Shown here: one piece after another, positions 33,601-44,436 of the stretch
Layout of the letters: each line of letters opens with the position of its first letter
Numbering within the stretch: position 1 is the first letter of the stretch
Origin: Anaeramoeba flamelloides
Taxonomy: Eukaryota > Metamonada > Anaeramoebidae
DNA length: 64,000 bases
Assembly (NCBI GenBank): GCA_027625915.1
Contig: JANTQA010000030.1
Span: 2,046,001 to 2,110,000 of the forward strand
Direction: 5' to 3'
Position numbers and translations under genes: made by a program
The notes under the pieces: model-generated
Database searches by the model: none
Told to the model about the DNA's origin: nothing
What the model saw: the letters and a program-made list of their open reading frames with translations, nothing else

Positions 33601-35944
33601 CTATCGAACTTGAATGAATTTAATAGTAACTCAGTGAACTTTCTGAATACATAATTTAAATAAAAAAGATTGTCGAAACTAGTGATAGAATGAAAGTGGT
33701 AAATTATCCCGAAGAATCTTATACAATCTATAAATTGTGTTATATATATACTGGCCCCTTTCAGGTTTGATTTTTAATAATAGCCAAAAAGAAATTCATA
33801 TTTGTTAGGCAAGTTCTATCAAAGAATTAATGAAATTATGTTGCATCTTCATGATTTTTTTATAAAATTTATAACAATTGTTTTTTGAACTTTTTGAGAA
33901 AATTTTCAAGAATAAGAAGTATAGTGGTTAATAAGGAATGAATCCCACCAATTCCAGATAGTAGGTCAATATTTTATCAATGAACTATTACTCTTTCGAA
34001 AAAAAAAAAATGGATATAAAAAATGATAAATATTTCGAAAAATAATGATAATAAAATTTTAAATGAAATTAAATAATTGTCTTATTACCCAGTTATTTTT
34101 AATAAATTACTAGTGAGATTTTTTTTTTCTTTATTCTGATTACGAACCATTATAAAAACACAATCTTGAAAGAGTTAATTTTTTTTATGTATATTTCAAA
34201 AGTCTGAAAACTTCCAAATATTTTATTAAAATCCGATTCTCTAAAAAACAATATATAATAAAGCAGATTACTTTACTGAAGCAACCTTTTCGTTTGAGTT
34301 TAAAAATAAAAAAATATAGTATTTAAATAAAAAAACCCAATAAAAATATTTCTAGTCCCTATGAAAATGTTTGTGTTTTTTTATATTGATGTTTTTTTTT
34401 TATCAAACGATGGGTAAATAAAAAGGAACTTAAAAATCATTAAAAAAATTTAAAAAGGTGTTAATTATTTGACCTTAAAATTTAGATAGTCTGTAACTCA
34501 CCTAAATATAATTTATTTGTTTTTACTTCCCAAATTAAATTTATAAAGTCGCAATTTTTTTTTAATTTACTAAACTGAATAAAAAAAAATGTCTTTAATA
34601 GTCAACAAAAGAAAGAAGAAAAAATTGAAAATTAAAGAAAAAAAAATCTTGTAAAACTAATGAGTACAAATTATGGTTACAATTAAAAATTGTTATATAT
34701 TGAAGTGTTCTTTATTTTGAAAAAATTAAAGTGTCCCAAAAGACTTGTGTTTAGAACAGAATACCATTTTTTTTTCAATAAAATGTGTGCATTTTTTTTT
34801 CTTTTGTTGCAATATAACTTCTAATTCATTATCCGAGAGTATACCCAAATAGGAATCAATTTTGAAGGCCAGTTCCTTGATTTTTTTAGAAAATATTTCA
34901 ATTTAGAATTGAAATATTTAAAATTTTTCAAAATTTTTGGGAAATTTATTTTTTTTTTGCAAAGTTTTTCATAAATAATTAACTTAATATTTCCAGAAAG
35001 CAATTTGAACACTTGATCTTTCATTTTCAGAATTTATTTTTTGATAAAAAAACTTTTGAAACAAATATAATTTTTATTTATATGTTTATTGTCAATTTAT
35101 TTAAACAATTTAATGTGTAAATTGTCTATATGAAAAAAGATGCCCAGTTTTTAATTATCAAATACAGGTTTAACAAAGTCAGTAAAAATTATTTTAGCAA
35201 TAGTATTTTTTTTAAAATTCAAGTTTCTAATGCGATAGAAACAATAAATAACTTTATTCGAATAAACAAAAAAATATCAATTCAAGACTTGGCTTTAAAT
35301 ACAATTGATCTCAATCAAAAAACATAAGGGAAGGCAAAAAAACGGGGTAAAGTTAAAATCTAATATTCCTTTTTAAATTTTATCATAAAGTTCAATAAAG
35401 TAGCTAAAATAAAATAAACGAAAAATAACATTTCTATTAATTTTGTGATTATCTTGGGTTTTTGAACTAATATATTATTTGAAAAAAATGTGTGAGAACT
35501 TAAAATAAAAATTTTCTTTTATTAAGATGGAAAATAACAGTAAAGACAAAATCAAAATACCATTTTAAAAAATTTTCTTAAGGTCCAATAAAAATAACCT
35601 AATTAAAACTCAAAAAATATTCTTTTTTAAATAATTTTGAGGAGATAGGTATTTATGAATTAAGTCAACTTCTAAATTACTGAAAAAAATATTTAGAATA
35701 CTAGAAATTAAAAAATTGTAATTTCTTAATTGGAGAATGCAAGAACAGAAAATCAAATTTAAATTCTTTCCTTACAATACATGAAATAGACCTTAGCATT
35801 TTCAAAATCAATAACCCTAGGTCTTTAGTATGGAAAACCAAAGACAATTTTAAATTCGGATGAATACAAAATCAAATAAACAAAAGAAATCATTTTTTAC
35901 AAAATTTCTCTCAAAAGAAATTTACTTTTCACATTTTTTTTAAA
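33600..35944. other. Intergenic stretch, nothing firm
   Basis: AT-rich upstream region of the BTB gene. Short frames (34821-35024 minus, 35130-35327 plus) have no recognisable content. I see no RNA gene or clear repeat. Confidence 0.45.
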
Positions 35945-37174
35945 ATGGAAGAAATTTCCATTCCTGTTGATCAAACGTTTTCCTCCCTTTTTAAAAGTCC
36001 AATACTTTCTGATTTAAAATTTAAATTTGGTGACAAACATGCACCAATTCCAGCACACCAGCTAGTTGTTTCACTTTTTTCAGATTTTTTTCGCGAACTT
36101 TTGTATCCATTGGAAGAAAACAACAGGAATACTTCTGAAACAATTAATTTAAAATTAGAAGGCTTGGAAATCGGACATTTTATTACGGTTTTAAAATTTT
36201 GTTATACAGGGAAAATTACTTTAAACTTTGAAAACATTTATCAAGTTTGTCAACTTTCATGGAGATTTAGGATCGACAAACTCTTGCAAGAATGCGAAAA
36301 CTTTCTTCAGAAAAATGGATTACCTTCAGTTTTAGAAATTAACTCTTTTGATGATGATTTAAACCAACAACAACAACAACAACAACAACAACAGAAAAAT
36401 CAAGAACAAGAAAAAGATCAACAACAGCAAGAACAACAAGTGTCCCTTAATAACGTGTCTCAAACAGAAAAACGAAATGAACCAAGACAATCAGGAATTT
36501 CAATTGCATTAATTGTTGCAGATCAGGATACCAAATACATCAAAAACGTTGCTTCGGTCTTGTCCAAATCTGAAGTTGTTCAACAAATTCGAGTCTTCAG
36601 AGCAAACAAGAAAAAGTATCCATATTCTGAGTTAAGGAAATATGACGTTGCTTTTGTTTATGCATCTGACTCCAAATTTGTTGATCCAATTGAGTTAGGG
36701 AACGATCTTGTAAGGTTTGTTGAAGATGGAGGTGGGCTAGTCTTGTGCTCAATTAATTGCTTAGATTTAGAAGACGAACAGCAGATTTATGGGAAAATTT
36801 TGGAGCCACAATATCTTCCTTTTGGGAAAGGTACTTCCATTTCAAACCAACCAGCAAAATTAGGCGAGGTGTGCCTACCATTCCATCCCATTATGAATGG
36901 TGTCAATACCTTTGATGGTGGCAATTATTCTTTTCGAATCCAGACACCAAAACTTTCTGAAAATAGTAAAACAATTGCTAAATGGGAAGACGGAAATGTT
37001 CTGGTGGCAGAGAAAACTTTTCCAAACCATACGTCCTTTGGGAAAGTAATTGTCTTAAATTTATATCCCCCAAATAATTCTGTGGATATTAATTGTTGGA
37101 AATCAAATTCAGATGGGGAAAAACTATTCCTTAATTCTGTGTTATATGCAGCCAATAATACGCTGAATAATTAA
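35945..37174 (+). CDS. BTB/POZ protein with C-terminal ThuA/GATase1-like domain
   Basis: 409 residues, single exon, ATG to TAA. BTB/POZ domain at about 8-125: SPILSDLKFKFGD, IPAHQLVVSLFSDFFRELL, VLKFCYTGKITLNFENIYQV, FRIDKLLQECENFL. BTB domains dimerise and often bind cullin-3. A Gln-rich linker follows (about 140-165; long CAA runs, 36366-36445). The C-terminal 220 residues form an alpha/beta domain of class I glutamine-amidotransferase/ThuA type: SIALIVADQDTKYIKNVASV, YDVAFVYASDSKFVD, LVRFVEDGGGLVLCSINC, late strand GKVIVLNLYPPNN. The GGGLVLC elbow puts a Cys near the nucleophile position, but no catalytic His/Glu pair is evident, so a binding role is likelier. It may be a cullin-3 adaptor that recognises a ligand through the ThuA-like fold (inference). 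The coding region is GC-richer than its flanks. Confidence 0.88.
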   Translation: MEEISIPVDQTFSSLFKSPILSDLKFKFGDKHAPIPAHQLVVSLFSDFFRELLYPLEENNRNTSETINLKLEGLEIGHFITVLKFCYTGKITLNFENIYQVCQLSWRFRIDKLLQECENFLQKNGLPSVLEINSFDDDLNQQQQQQQQQQKNQEQEKDQQQQEQQVSLNNVSQTEKRNEPRQSGISIALIVADQDTKYIKNVASVLSKSEVVQQIRVFRANKKKYPYSELRKYDVAFVYASDSKFVDPIELGNDLVRFVEDGGGLVLCSINCLDLEDEQQIYGKILEPQYLPFGKGTSISNQPAKLGEVCLPFHPIMNGVNTFDGGNYSFRIQTPKLSENSKTIAKWEDGNVLVAEKTFPNHTSFGKVIVLNLYPPNNSVDINCWKSNSDGEKLFLNSVLYAANNTLNN

Positions 37175-37584
37175 CTCGTATTCCATTAATAAAATAAATA
37201 ACAAATACAATTCATGAATTAATTTCTCTTTTGATCTTGTTAAATTTTGATTTAAAAAAGTGTGACTCAATCAATTTTGAAAAAATTCCTCAAAATATGT
37301 CGATTTAAGTTTATCTCTCATCTTTTTAATTTCTAAATATAAATAATATGGAATTAATTTTTTTTGATTATTTGTAAAAATTGATTAATGGCTCTGTCCT
37401 TCATGCCAACAGGATAAAATATTGATATATACTTTGTTATAGTCAAAGTGGACCAAAGTTTTTCCCAAATATCAATTATTTTTGATAATTGGCCTTTGGA
37501 GAATAAAGAAGAATTAATAAGAATAATACACATAGGGGAAAAGTTGAGATTTTGTGATAAGTAAATCTAAGTGATCTATATAAA
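37175..37584. other. Intergenic stretch downstream of the BTB gene
   Basis: A short segment (37430-37570) shares AAATATCAATTATTTT and AGAATAATACA blocks with 51450-51540. Nothing else recognised. Confidence 0.4.
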
Positions 37585-37885
37585 CTAAATTTCATAATAA
37601 ATAGCCCATTTTTATATTTACTTTTTATTAAGTTATTTTTTAAATGAAAAACAAATATTTGTCGTATATATAACTGAATATTAAAATAGTAATTTTTTGA
37701 AATTATTATTCAATTTGGATTAAAACCTAATAAAGATAAAACAGTTATATCAAAAGATTTAAAAAAAATTAAATATTTGGGTATTTATTTTATTAAAATT
37801 TCACATATAGTTGATAATTTAAAAAAATCTAAAGAAACATATAAAAAAAGCAAACAATTATTCAATAACAATTCTCTGAATAACA

Positions 37886-38260
37886 AACTCTTTTTCAAAT
37901 ATTGTGACTCACCTGAAATAATAAATTGAAAAAAAAAAGTATCCTTTAGTATTCAAGAACAATTAATTAATACTTAATATGATTTGTAATTCACCTATAA
38001 GACATTCTAAATATATAAAAGCCTGATATATTAAAAATTAAAAAAAAAAATAAAACCAAAAACTCAAAAAAAGTGGGAAACAATTTTTGAAATGGGCATT
38101 ACGTATTTTTTATTACTGAACTTTCACTGTAAAAAAGTTGAACAACAAGATTTTTTATGAATAATTAAATTCATTTTCAAAGAAATTACATAGTGACAAT
38201 TTTCTTAGTGATTATTAGTCTTTTTGAAGAGCTTTTTTTTTTCGACAGGTGATTTTTTGG

Positions 38261-38347
<87 letters not shown>

Positions 38348-38527
38348 AAAAACAAAAGAAAAACAAAAATTTGAAAAAGCAAAACTAAAATTTGAAAAAT
38401 TTGAAAGTATGATTGTGATCCAAAAATTTGAAAATATTTTTTTATTAAGAATACTGGAATAAACCCTCCAAACAGAACTTCCATTAACATTATAAAGTGA
38501 GTTAAAATTTTTGAAAAATAATTTAGT
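37886..38527. mobile_element. TIR element R4, copy 2, nested in the LINE
   Basis: Left end AACTCTTTTTCAAATATTGT and right end ATTTTTGAAAAATAATT are inverted. The interior matches R4 copies at 31.9 and 44.8 kb (TCCTTTAGTATTCAAGAACA, AAAAGCCTGATATATTAAAA, TTTTTATTACTGAACTTTCA, AACTTCCATTAACATTATAA). An 82-bp pure A run (38261-38342) sits in the core. Its insertion separates two conserved LINE coding blocks, so it is younger than the LINE. Confidence 0.85.
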
Positions 38528-38894
38528 TTAAAAATTAGATTTAACAAATCTTTTATATTAAGTCAATTAACATATGGATTAGAAATATATAATTATCAAA
38601 GAAAAACGATAAATTATTTCAATTTTTGGATTAATTCACGTAATTACTGAAATATACAAAATAAACAGAAATACACCTGTTATTATTTATAAAACAGAAT
38701 TTAAAATTGAAAATATTATAATTTCAGTGAATAAAACAAAATTTTAATTCAAAAAGAAATTAAATAACTCTATTCTTCCTTATTTAGAAAAATTAAGAAA
38801 ATTTAATCAAAGAATAAATAATAAAATCAACTGGAATTCAATTGATTTTTAGAACTAAAAAATGAAATATATAAGTACACATATACTATGTAGC

Positions 38895-39415
38895 TGAATT
38901 CCAAAAGTTGGAAGTATCGTTAGGTTTATTTTAATTTGAGAAATAATTAGAAAATTTGTGAAATTTTTAGTTTATTTCTTAAATTAAAAAAAACCGCTGT
39001 TATCTTTTCAAGAATTTAAAATAATTGACTAAAATCTTTGATTTTTCTCCATTCTTTTAAATTATGTAAAACCACCGTTATCTTTTCTTGAGTTTTCTGT
39101 TTATTTTTGAAGTGTTCTAGTTTTTTTTTACTTTAGAAATAAACTAAAAATTTATTAAAATTTTCTGTTTATTTCTAAAGAAAAAAAAACCTAACGAAAA
39201 TCTTTTGATTTTCCAAATAAATAGAAAAATCAATTAAACCTAACGAAAATCGATAGTTTGAACAAATAAAACAGTTAAACATCAAGAAAACCAACATTCA
39301 GTTTTTTTTTTAATTTTAGAAATTAAAAGAAAATTTTTTGAAATTTTTAGTTTATTTCTGAAATTAAAAAAAATCTAGGCACTCTATGGCACTTGACGGC
39401 ACTTGACGACACTCA
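38895..39415 (+). repeat. Hairpin-module repeat (HPA), locus 6, inside the LINE
   Basis: It begins right after the LINE SWKYR codons with CGTTAGGTTTATTTTAATTT. At least four palindromic modules follow (for example ACTTTAGAAATAAAC paired with GTTTATTTCTAAAG). It ends CTAGGCACTCTATGGCACTT plus two GACGGCACTT units. LINE coding sequence resumes about 60 bp later. Confidence 0.85.
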
Positions 39416-40224
39416 AACAATTAACACACAATAATTAAAAATCAAAATTATTTATTTAAAACTCAAAAATATTTGAGTTATCCATCAAGTTCAACAATTC
39501 TAAATTTCAGAACATTTACTAACTACTTAAATAGATATTACTCTGCAATCTATAAAAATTCAAATAAATTTTATCCTTTATGTTTAAAATGTGAACATAA
39601 GGAAATTATCGAAAATATTAATTATTTTTTATGGGTCTGTCCTTCCTCTGGAATAGATAGATTAATATTTCATAACAAATTAAAAAAAATAAATCTTAAT
39701 AAATTAATTTCATATCAAAACAGTTTAAAAATTTTTTTATTAATTAATAATTGAGAAATCTATGATTTTACGCTTAAATTTCTGAAAGGTATTTTAAGTA
39801 TAAGGGTAGCTAGAGTGTAATTCACACTTCTACAATAATTAAAAAAAAAAAAAAAATAGTAATTTTTTTATTTCAATTGATAACTTCAATTGATAAATTT
39901 ATTTTTTTCCAAAATTTGATTTTTAATGGGTCAAGGATTTTGAAATATGGTATATTTTCCACTAATCTGAAAAATTAAAATTCTTCAGTAAAATATCATA
40001 GAATCCTAGTCACTTACCCTATATTTTCTCGATACTCAAGGGAAGACTTGATACTAAAAAGATATTGTGAAATTGCAATTCTTTTGATTGAAAAAATCAA
40101 AATAAAAAAAAAAAAATTTACTTAGGATATCTATTGATAAAAATTCCAATAAAAAATTATAAAAATTCCCAATTTCCAAAAATTCCAAATTGAAAAAAAA
40201 ATAAATTACTTGTTTCTTCTTTAT

Positions 40225-40640
40225 ATTTCCAAAGGGTTTTTTTTTTTTAATTTGTAACAAATTATTTTCTTCAAGTAAAAAATCTATTTAATTCATTTTA
40301 ATCTAATTTGTGGTTATTTTGTAACTCTTTAAATTTAATAAAGTAAGGATAATGTAACATTATTGAGAAAAAAAAAATTCTTTGGGAAATGAAAAAAATG
40401 ACAAAAAAATCTACCAAATCTCAAAAAGTGCCAAAGATCGAAACTTCAAAAAAAAAATTTCCAAGCTAATACAGTTTTTTTCAAAATTATAAAGTCTACC
40501 ACGTTTAAATTGGAAATTGTGTGTAACACTTTGTATCTACTTTCAAAAAAATTCTGAGGTTTTGAAGTTGATTTTTAGAGATGATAGTATACTACATGTT
40601 TATTAGTTTTTAATTAGTATTAGTTACCCCCAAAAATTAT
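40225..40640 (+). repeat. Dispersed repeat R8, copy 2
   Basis: Collinear with 23075-23500, including AACAAATTATTTTCTTC, AATTTGTGGTTATTTT, TCTCAAAAAGTGCCAAAGA and TTTTTAATTAGTATTAG. Confidence 0.65.
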
Positions 40641-40682
40641 TTTTTTTCGATTTTCAAATATCAATTTTCACCCTAACCAATC

Positions 40683-41060
40683 TAACATTGAGAAAAACGT
40701 CAAGGTCCATTTTGATCTTCAATTAAAGATAAAAGAAATTTCCAAATTGAAATCAATATGATTTCTCTAAAATTATTTTCACTGTTTCAATAACATTAAA
40801 ATAACACCTTTTTACCAAGTTACTATCAATTTTGCTGAAAAAAAAAATGGTTTCAAATTAACTAGGTTTTCAAAAAAAAGGTTGAAAAAATAAAAAGTAA
40901 AATTAATGATTTCAAAAAACCTTTTCAATTTGAAAATATCAAGAAGAACTTTTTTCTTCTAATACCCATTCAAACCCTTTCAACACATGTATTATACTCA
41001 TTACAACTGGGTCCCTTTGACTGGAAAATAGTTTTGATTCTAATGAAAACCTTTATAGCA
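40683..41060 (+). repeat. Dispersed repeat R9, copy 1
   Basis: Collinear with 51817-52140: GAAATCAATATGATTTCTC, ATAACATTAAAATAACA, TTTTACCAAGTTACTAT, ATTTCAA-AATGA and ACAACTGGGTCCCTTTGACT. No ORF. Confidence 0.7.
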
Positions 41061-41463
41061 CATCTTATTAATTGTTGATAATTCATTTTAAACTCAATTA
41101 GTAGACTAGAAAGACATTATTAAAAGAGACTAAAAAAAATGTAATTTAGATACGAAACAGTAAAGAAAAATAAGTAAATGCTGGACATTACTCAATAATA
41201 ATTTCAAATTTGGCAATAAGATTAGAGAGAGTGAATTATAAATCAACATAGTTTATTGGACGAAATAAACGGAAAATAAAATACCAAAAGTCTCAGAATA
41301 GTAAAAGTGTAAAAACACCCCCAAAAATCAAAATACTTTACACACCAAATTAATCCCATCCTCAGTGAATTGACAAAAAGCTTAAAATTTTTTTTTCATT
41401 ATTTTTCCTTTTTAATAATCAGAGTGATTCAATTTTGATCAATCAAGTTGAAAAGAAGTGACA

Positions 41464-43176
41464 ATGAAAAATATAAAAATTATAGATCCTTACCAATACA
41501 AACCTTTATTGAAAACCCAAAATAGTCAATTGAAAAAAGAAAACATAAATTTGAAAAAAGTAATCATTAAACAAAAAATAGAATTAAAAGAAATAGAAAA
41601 GAAAAAAGAAATGGCTCTCTTAACAATACTGAATATTGAAGAGCAACACCTTGGCCTAAAGAATAAAAAATATAAACTTTCTAAATTTGACGATACGAAA
41701 AAAAAAAATATTACTTTACAAAAAGAATTTACAAATTATAAACAAGAGAACAAAAAATTATTCGAACAACAAAAAGAAACAATTCAAAATTTGGAGATTG
41801 AAATAAAAAACTTCAAAATACAAAAAAATAATAACATAAAGAATGAAATTGTCGAATTACAAAAAGAGAAAAACCTATTATCTCAAAAAAATGAAAAACA
41901 AACAGGAGAATTAACTTCAAAAGAGAATGAAATAATGAACTTGAAGCGAGATAAAACTAATCTTCAAAAAACTCTACGAGTTTGTAAGACAAAATTACAA
42001 ACAAAAATGAAAGAGTTGTCTACAGTAAGTTTAAAATTAGAGGAACAAAATAAGCAGCGATTTATAATTAAAAAAAAAAAGGAAATAGAAAAATATAAAA
42101 CTGTAGTGAAAAGTAAGAAAAAAGAATTACCAAATCTAAAAAAAAAAAACAAGACTTTAAGAAAAAATATCAAGGAATTGGATAAAAAGATTATTAAAAA
42201 CCAACTGCAGAAACCTTTTCGTACAACAAACAATCACAAAATATTGAAAAAAGATTTTTGGGGATTTGTAATAGATAGAAAGGAAAAAAAACAAAATGAA
42301 GATTACAAAAAAGGTGGTGTGGTGAAAAAGCGGAAAGGAAATTGGAATAAAAAGAACCCAAGAATGGATTCTGAACATGTTAGATACACAAAAATAATAA
42401 AACATCTACGCAAAGAAAACCAGACTTTAAGTAACAATAAGAAGCAACTCGACGAAATTCAAAAAGATGTTCGTATTCTTCTAGAAAAAGCAAACAATGC
42501 TTCAAAAAAGGAAGAAATTCCAATTAAAAAAGATTCTCTTTATGACAACTATACTTGTGGTTTTATTACGCTCATTGATTTTTCAAAAGATTTTGGTAAA
42601 AATTGTAGATCGATGGAAAAGATTCTATATAAACAGAAACTAAATGAAAAATTTTTTATCATTAAATATCCTGATCACGCTATGAGGCACCTTTCTCCTT
42701 GCATGACATTTCAAGGGAACAAGGATGAATTAATTGAAAAAAAGAAAAAACCAAATTCATTTCTTGAGAATCATTATTGGTTTCTCCATTTTATTGATAA
42801 GGTTAGAGAAAAAACTCAGGACGATTTGATAAAAATAACCCCCTTTTATTTTTTTCAAAAACAAGGCAGCCCCAAGAAAAAATATCATATGCTTAAACAA
42901 TATTTTCAAAATGAACATTATGTGAATGATAACGAAACACCAGATAATATAAAAAAATTTGATAATTTTTTTATACATTACAGTTATACATATAGCGACA
43001 ACAATTTTATTTTTAAATTGTTAAAATACGCTGATAATTATCTTGTTGAATATCAAAAATATCAAAAAGAGGAAGAAGAATTCTATACTTTAATACAAGA
43101 CCACCAGTGTAATGAACTCTGTAAATTATTCACTTTACACAAAATTCCAAATTTTAAAAAACAATTTTGTAAATAA
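41464..43176 (+). CDS. Coiled-coil protein with degenerate alpha-kinase (pseudokinase-like) domain
   Basis: 570 residues, single exon. A frame two codons longer starts with GTG, so the true start is ATG at 41464 (MKNIKIIDPYQYKPL). Residues about 15-350 are Lys/Glu/Asn-rich heptads, a long coiled coil (IELKEIEKKKEMALLTILNI, NKKQLDEIQKDVRILLEKA). Residues about 355-565 show an alpha-kinase skeleton: KYHMLKQYFQNEHYV in the position of the family's YxVEPxLxGxFxKYN; FFIHYSYTYSDNNFIF in that of aFSHFTYxxSxxxLxVxD; and a final zinc module HQCNELCKLFTL matching HxCNxxCxxLxL. The zinc His and both Cys are kept, but the DxQG catalytic motif and the TDPQ loop are gone (FKLLKYADNYL instead). Alpha-kinases with N-terminal coiled coils include Dictyostelium myosin heavy chain kinase A. 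Here a non-catalytic, oligomerising protein is inferred. It could also be a lineage-specific fold with coincidental zinc motif. Confidence 0.65.
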   Translation: MKNIKIIDPYQYKPLLKTQNSQLKKENINLKKVIIKQKIELKEIEKKKEMALLTILNIEEQHLGLKNKKYKLSKFDDTKKKNITLQKEFTNYKQENKKLFEQQKETIQNLEIEIKNFKIQKNNNIKNEIVELQKEKNLLSQKNEKQTGELTSKENEIMNLKRDKTNLQKTLRVCKTKLQTKMKELSTVSLKLEEQNKQRFIIKKKKEIEKYKTVVKSKKKELPNLKKKNKTLRKNIKELDKKIIKNQLQKPFRTTNNHKILKKDFWGFVIDRKEKKQNEDYKKGGVVKKRKGNWNKKNPRMDSEHVRYTKIIKHLRKENQTLSNNKKQLDEIQKDVRILLEKANNASKKEEIPIKKDSLYDNYTCGFITLIDFSKDFGKNCRSMEKILYKQKLNEKFFIIKYPDHAMRHLSPCMTFQGNKDELIEKKKKPNSFLENHYWFLHFIDKVREKTQDDLIKITPFYFFQKQGSPKKKYHMLKQYFQNEHYVNDNETPDNIKKFDNFFIHYSYTYSDNNFIFKLLKYADNYLVEYQKYQKEEEEFYTLIQDHQCNELCKLFTLHKIPNFKKQFCK

Positions 43177-43927
43177 TATTTCTATGAATAGATCTAAATA
43201 GATATTGACAACATCACCGAAAATATTATTTATCCATGTTAAATATATTACTGATGATTTTTGGTAATATTGATGATAATAATCAAGTGGGATTGTGTCT
43301 TCATTTTTTTTCTCTTGTTTTTGAATTTTCTCATTTTTTTAAAGCTCTAGTATCAGTATAAAAGCAAAAAACTGCCATTTTTTTTTGTTCTTTTTTTTTA
43401 TATTAACTTTTTTGGAATATCTTAAAGTTATAATTTTGAACCAAGTATTTGGCTAGGTTTGAATAATAATCATTTGTACATTTCCAGCAACCTTATGTTC
43501 ATGTTTTTTTTTTTAAAAGGGGGATTGAAAAAAAGATGGCAAAAAAAAGTCCATTTTTTGCTTTTATACTGATTCTCGGGCTTTAACTTAGAATTTCTTT
43601 GAAAGTTCATTATTTTCACTATAAATTTACAATTAGCTTTAATTTATTAAGGTTCACTGAGACATTAAAATAATTTTTTTTATATAATAATACTTTTTCA
43701 AATTTCTAATTTGATCTTTTAAATGAAATCTTTGATTGTATCATAATTTTTTTATTTTTTCCCAAAAACTTCTTATTTGAATGATTCATGTATCAATTCC
43801 CACATATTTTTTTGGGGAACAAATTCCCATCATTTTTTGAAAATATTAAAGATATTTTTTATTGTTAAAGTCCAATACTGAAATACTAGAAAACCATATA
43901 ATTGTTAATTTTTTTTCCATTTTCAAC
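43177..43927. other. Intergenic stretch with an inverted duplicated motif
   Basis: TATCAGTATAAAAGCAAAAA (43350) and its reverse-complement-like TGCTTTTATACTGATTC (43559) flank about 200 bp, so this is probably another small foldback element. No gene. Confidence 0.5.
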
Positions 43928-44436
43928 TGGCTTAATCTTCTTTATATTGGAAAGAAGAGTTACAAAGGAAAAAGATCAAGTAGTTACTTTCTAATACTGT
44001 GACACAGAAACAAGAAAGGATGAGTAAATTGAAAATAAAAACGAAAAAGCTAAGCCTAAACATAACATTTTAAAGCAAATCACATCAAAAAAAAAAAAAA
44101 AATACAACAACTTAATAAATGATCCCTAAGTGAACATTCGAGATTCAATTATCAAATTATTAAATCAAGCAAAAGTATCTTTATTGTGATTTTGGGAGTC
44201 CTTAATTAAAGATGGCATTGTTTTTTTATTTTATTTATTTTTTACCCAATTACTTGATAAAATCCTTTTTTAAATTTCTTTTTATCTTACTTTTTTCCTT
44301 CTTTCTTTTTAATTTTTTGCCTTTTTTTTAAACATAAAAAAAAATTGGGTATGTCTTTCATTGAACTATTGTGAAATCAATGATTTTACTTTTAAATTAT
44401 TTTTGTGGAAATCAAAGTATAAGAATATTTAGAGTA
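43928..44436 (+). repeat. SINE-like repeat R1, copy c
   Basis: Full set of R1 blocks, ending with the LINE-type tail (TCTTTCATTGAACTATTGTG, AAATCAATGATTTTACTTTT, GTATAAGAATATTTAGAGTA). The tail is interrupted at a TA by MITE copy C, showing the MITE arrived later. Confidence 0.8.

Larger units (their letters stand above)
37699..39856 (+). mobile_element. 5'-truncated LINE retrotransposon with poly-A tail and target duplication
   Basis: The insertion starts inside the RT palm: FGLKPNKDKTVISKD then IKYLGIYF, the region after the catalytic Asp pair. A R4 element interrupts it, then QLTYGLEIYNYQRKTINYFN (the usual post-RT YGxE motif), then SWKYR. A hairpin-module array comes next. The C-terminal domain follows (39473-39754), with a zinc-knuckle-like C-x2-C ... 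C pattern (LCLKCEHKEIIENINYFLWV) and a TAA. The 3' tail (39755-39840) ends in about 16 A, and a duplicated target follows. These are hallmarks of target-primed reverse transcription. Many in-frame stops between blocks make it inactive. The GLKxNxxKT and YGLE motifs are standard for non-LTR RTs; I cannot name the clade. Confidence 0.88.
37585..39965 (+). repeat. Dispersed repeat R3, copy 2, split by a LINE insertion
   Basis: The left part (37585-37698) and right part (39857-39965) together match R3 copies at 8.6 and 62.9 kb. The sequence AAAATAGTAATTTTTT occurs at both junctions (37683-37698 and 39853-39868), as expected for a target-site duplication around the LINE between them. Confidence 0.85.

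Noticed and set aside
38215-38547. 110-codon frame with a long Phe run
   Set aside because: Translation of the 82-bp A tract of R4 on the opposite strand. The same reasoning removes the Phe-rich frames near 11.6-11.85 and 45.1-45.3 kb.
41458-41463. GTG start two codons upstream of the coiled-coil gene
   Set aside because: GTG starts are not expected in a eukaryotic nuclear gene; the next codon but one is ATG.
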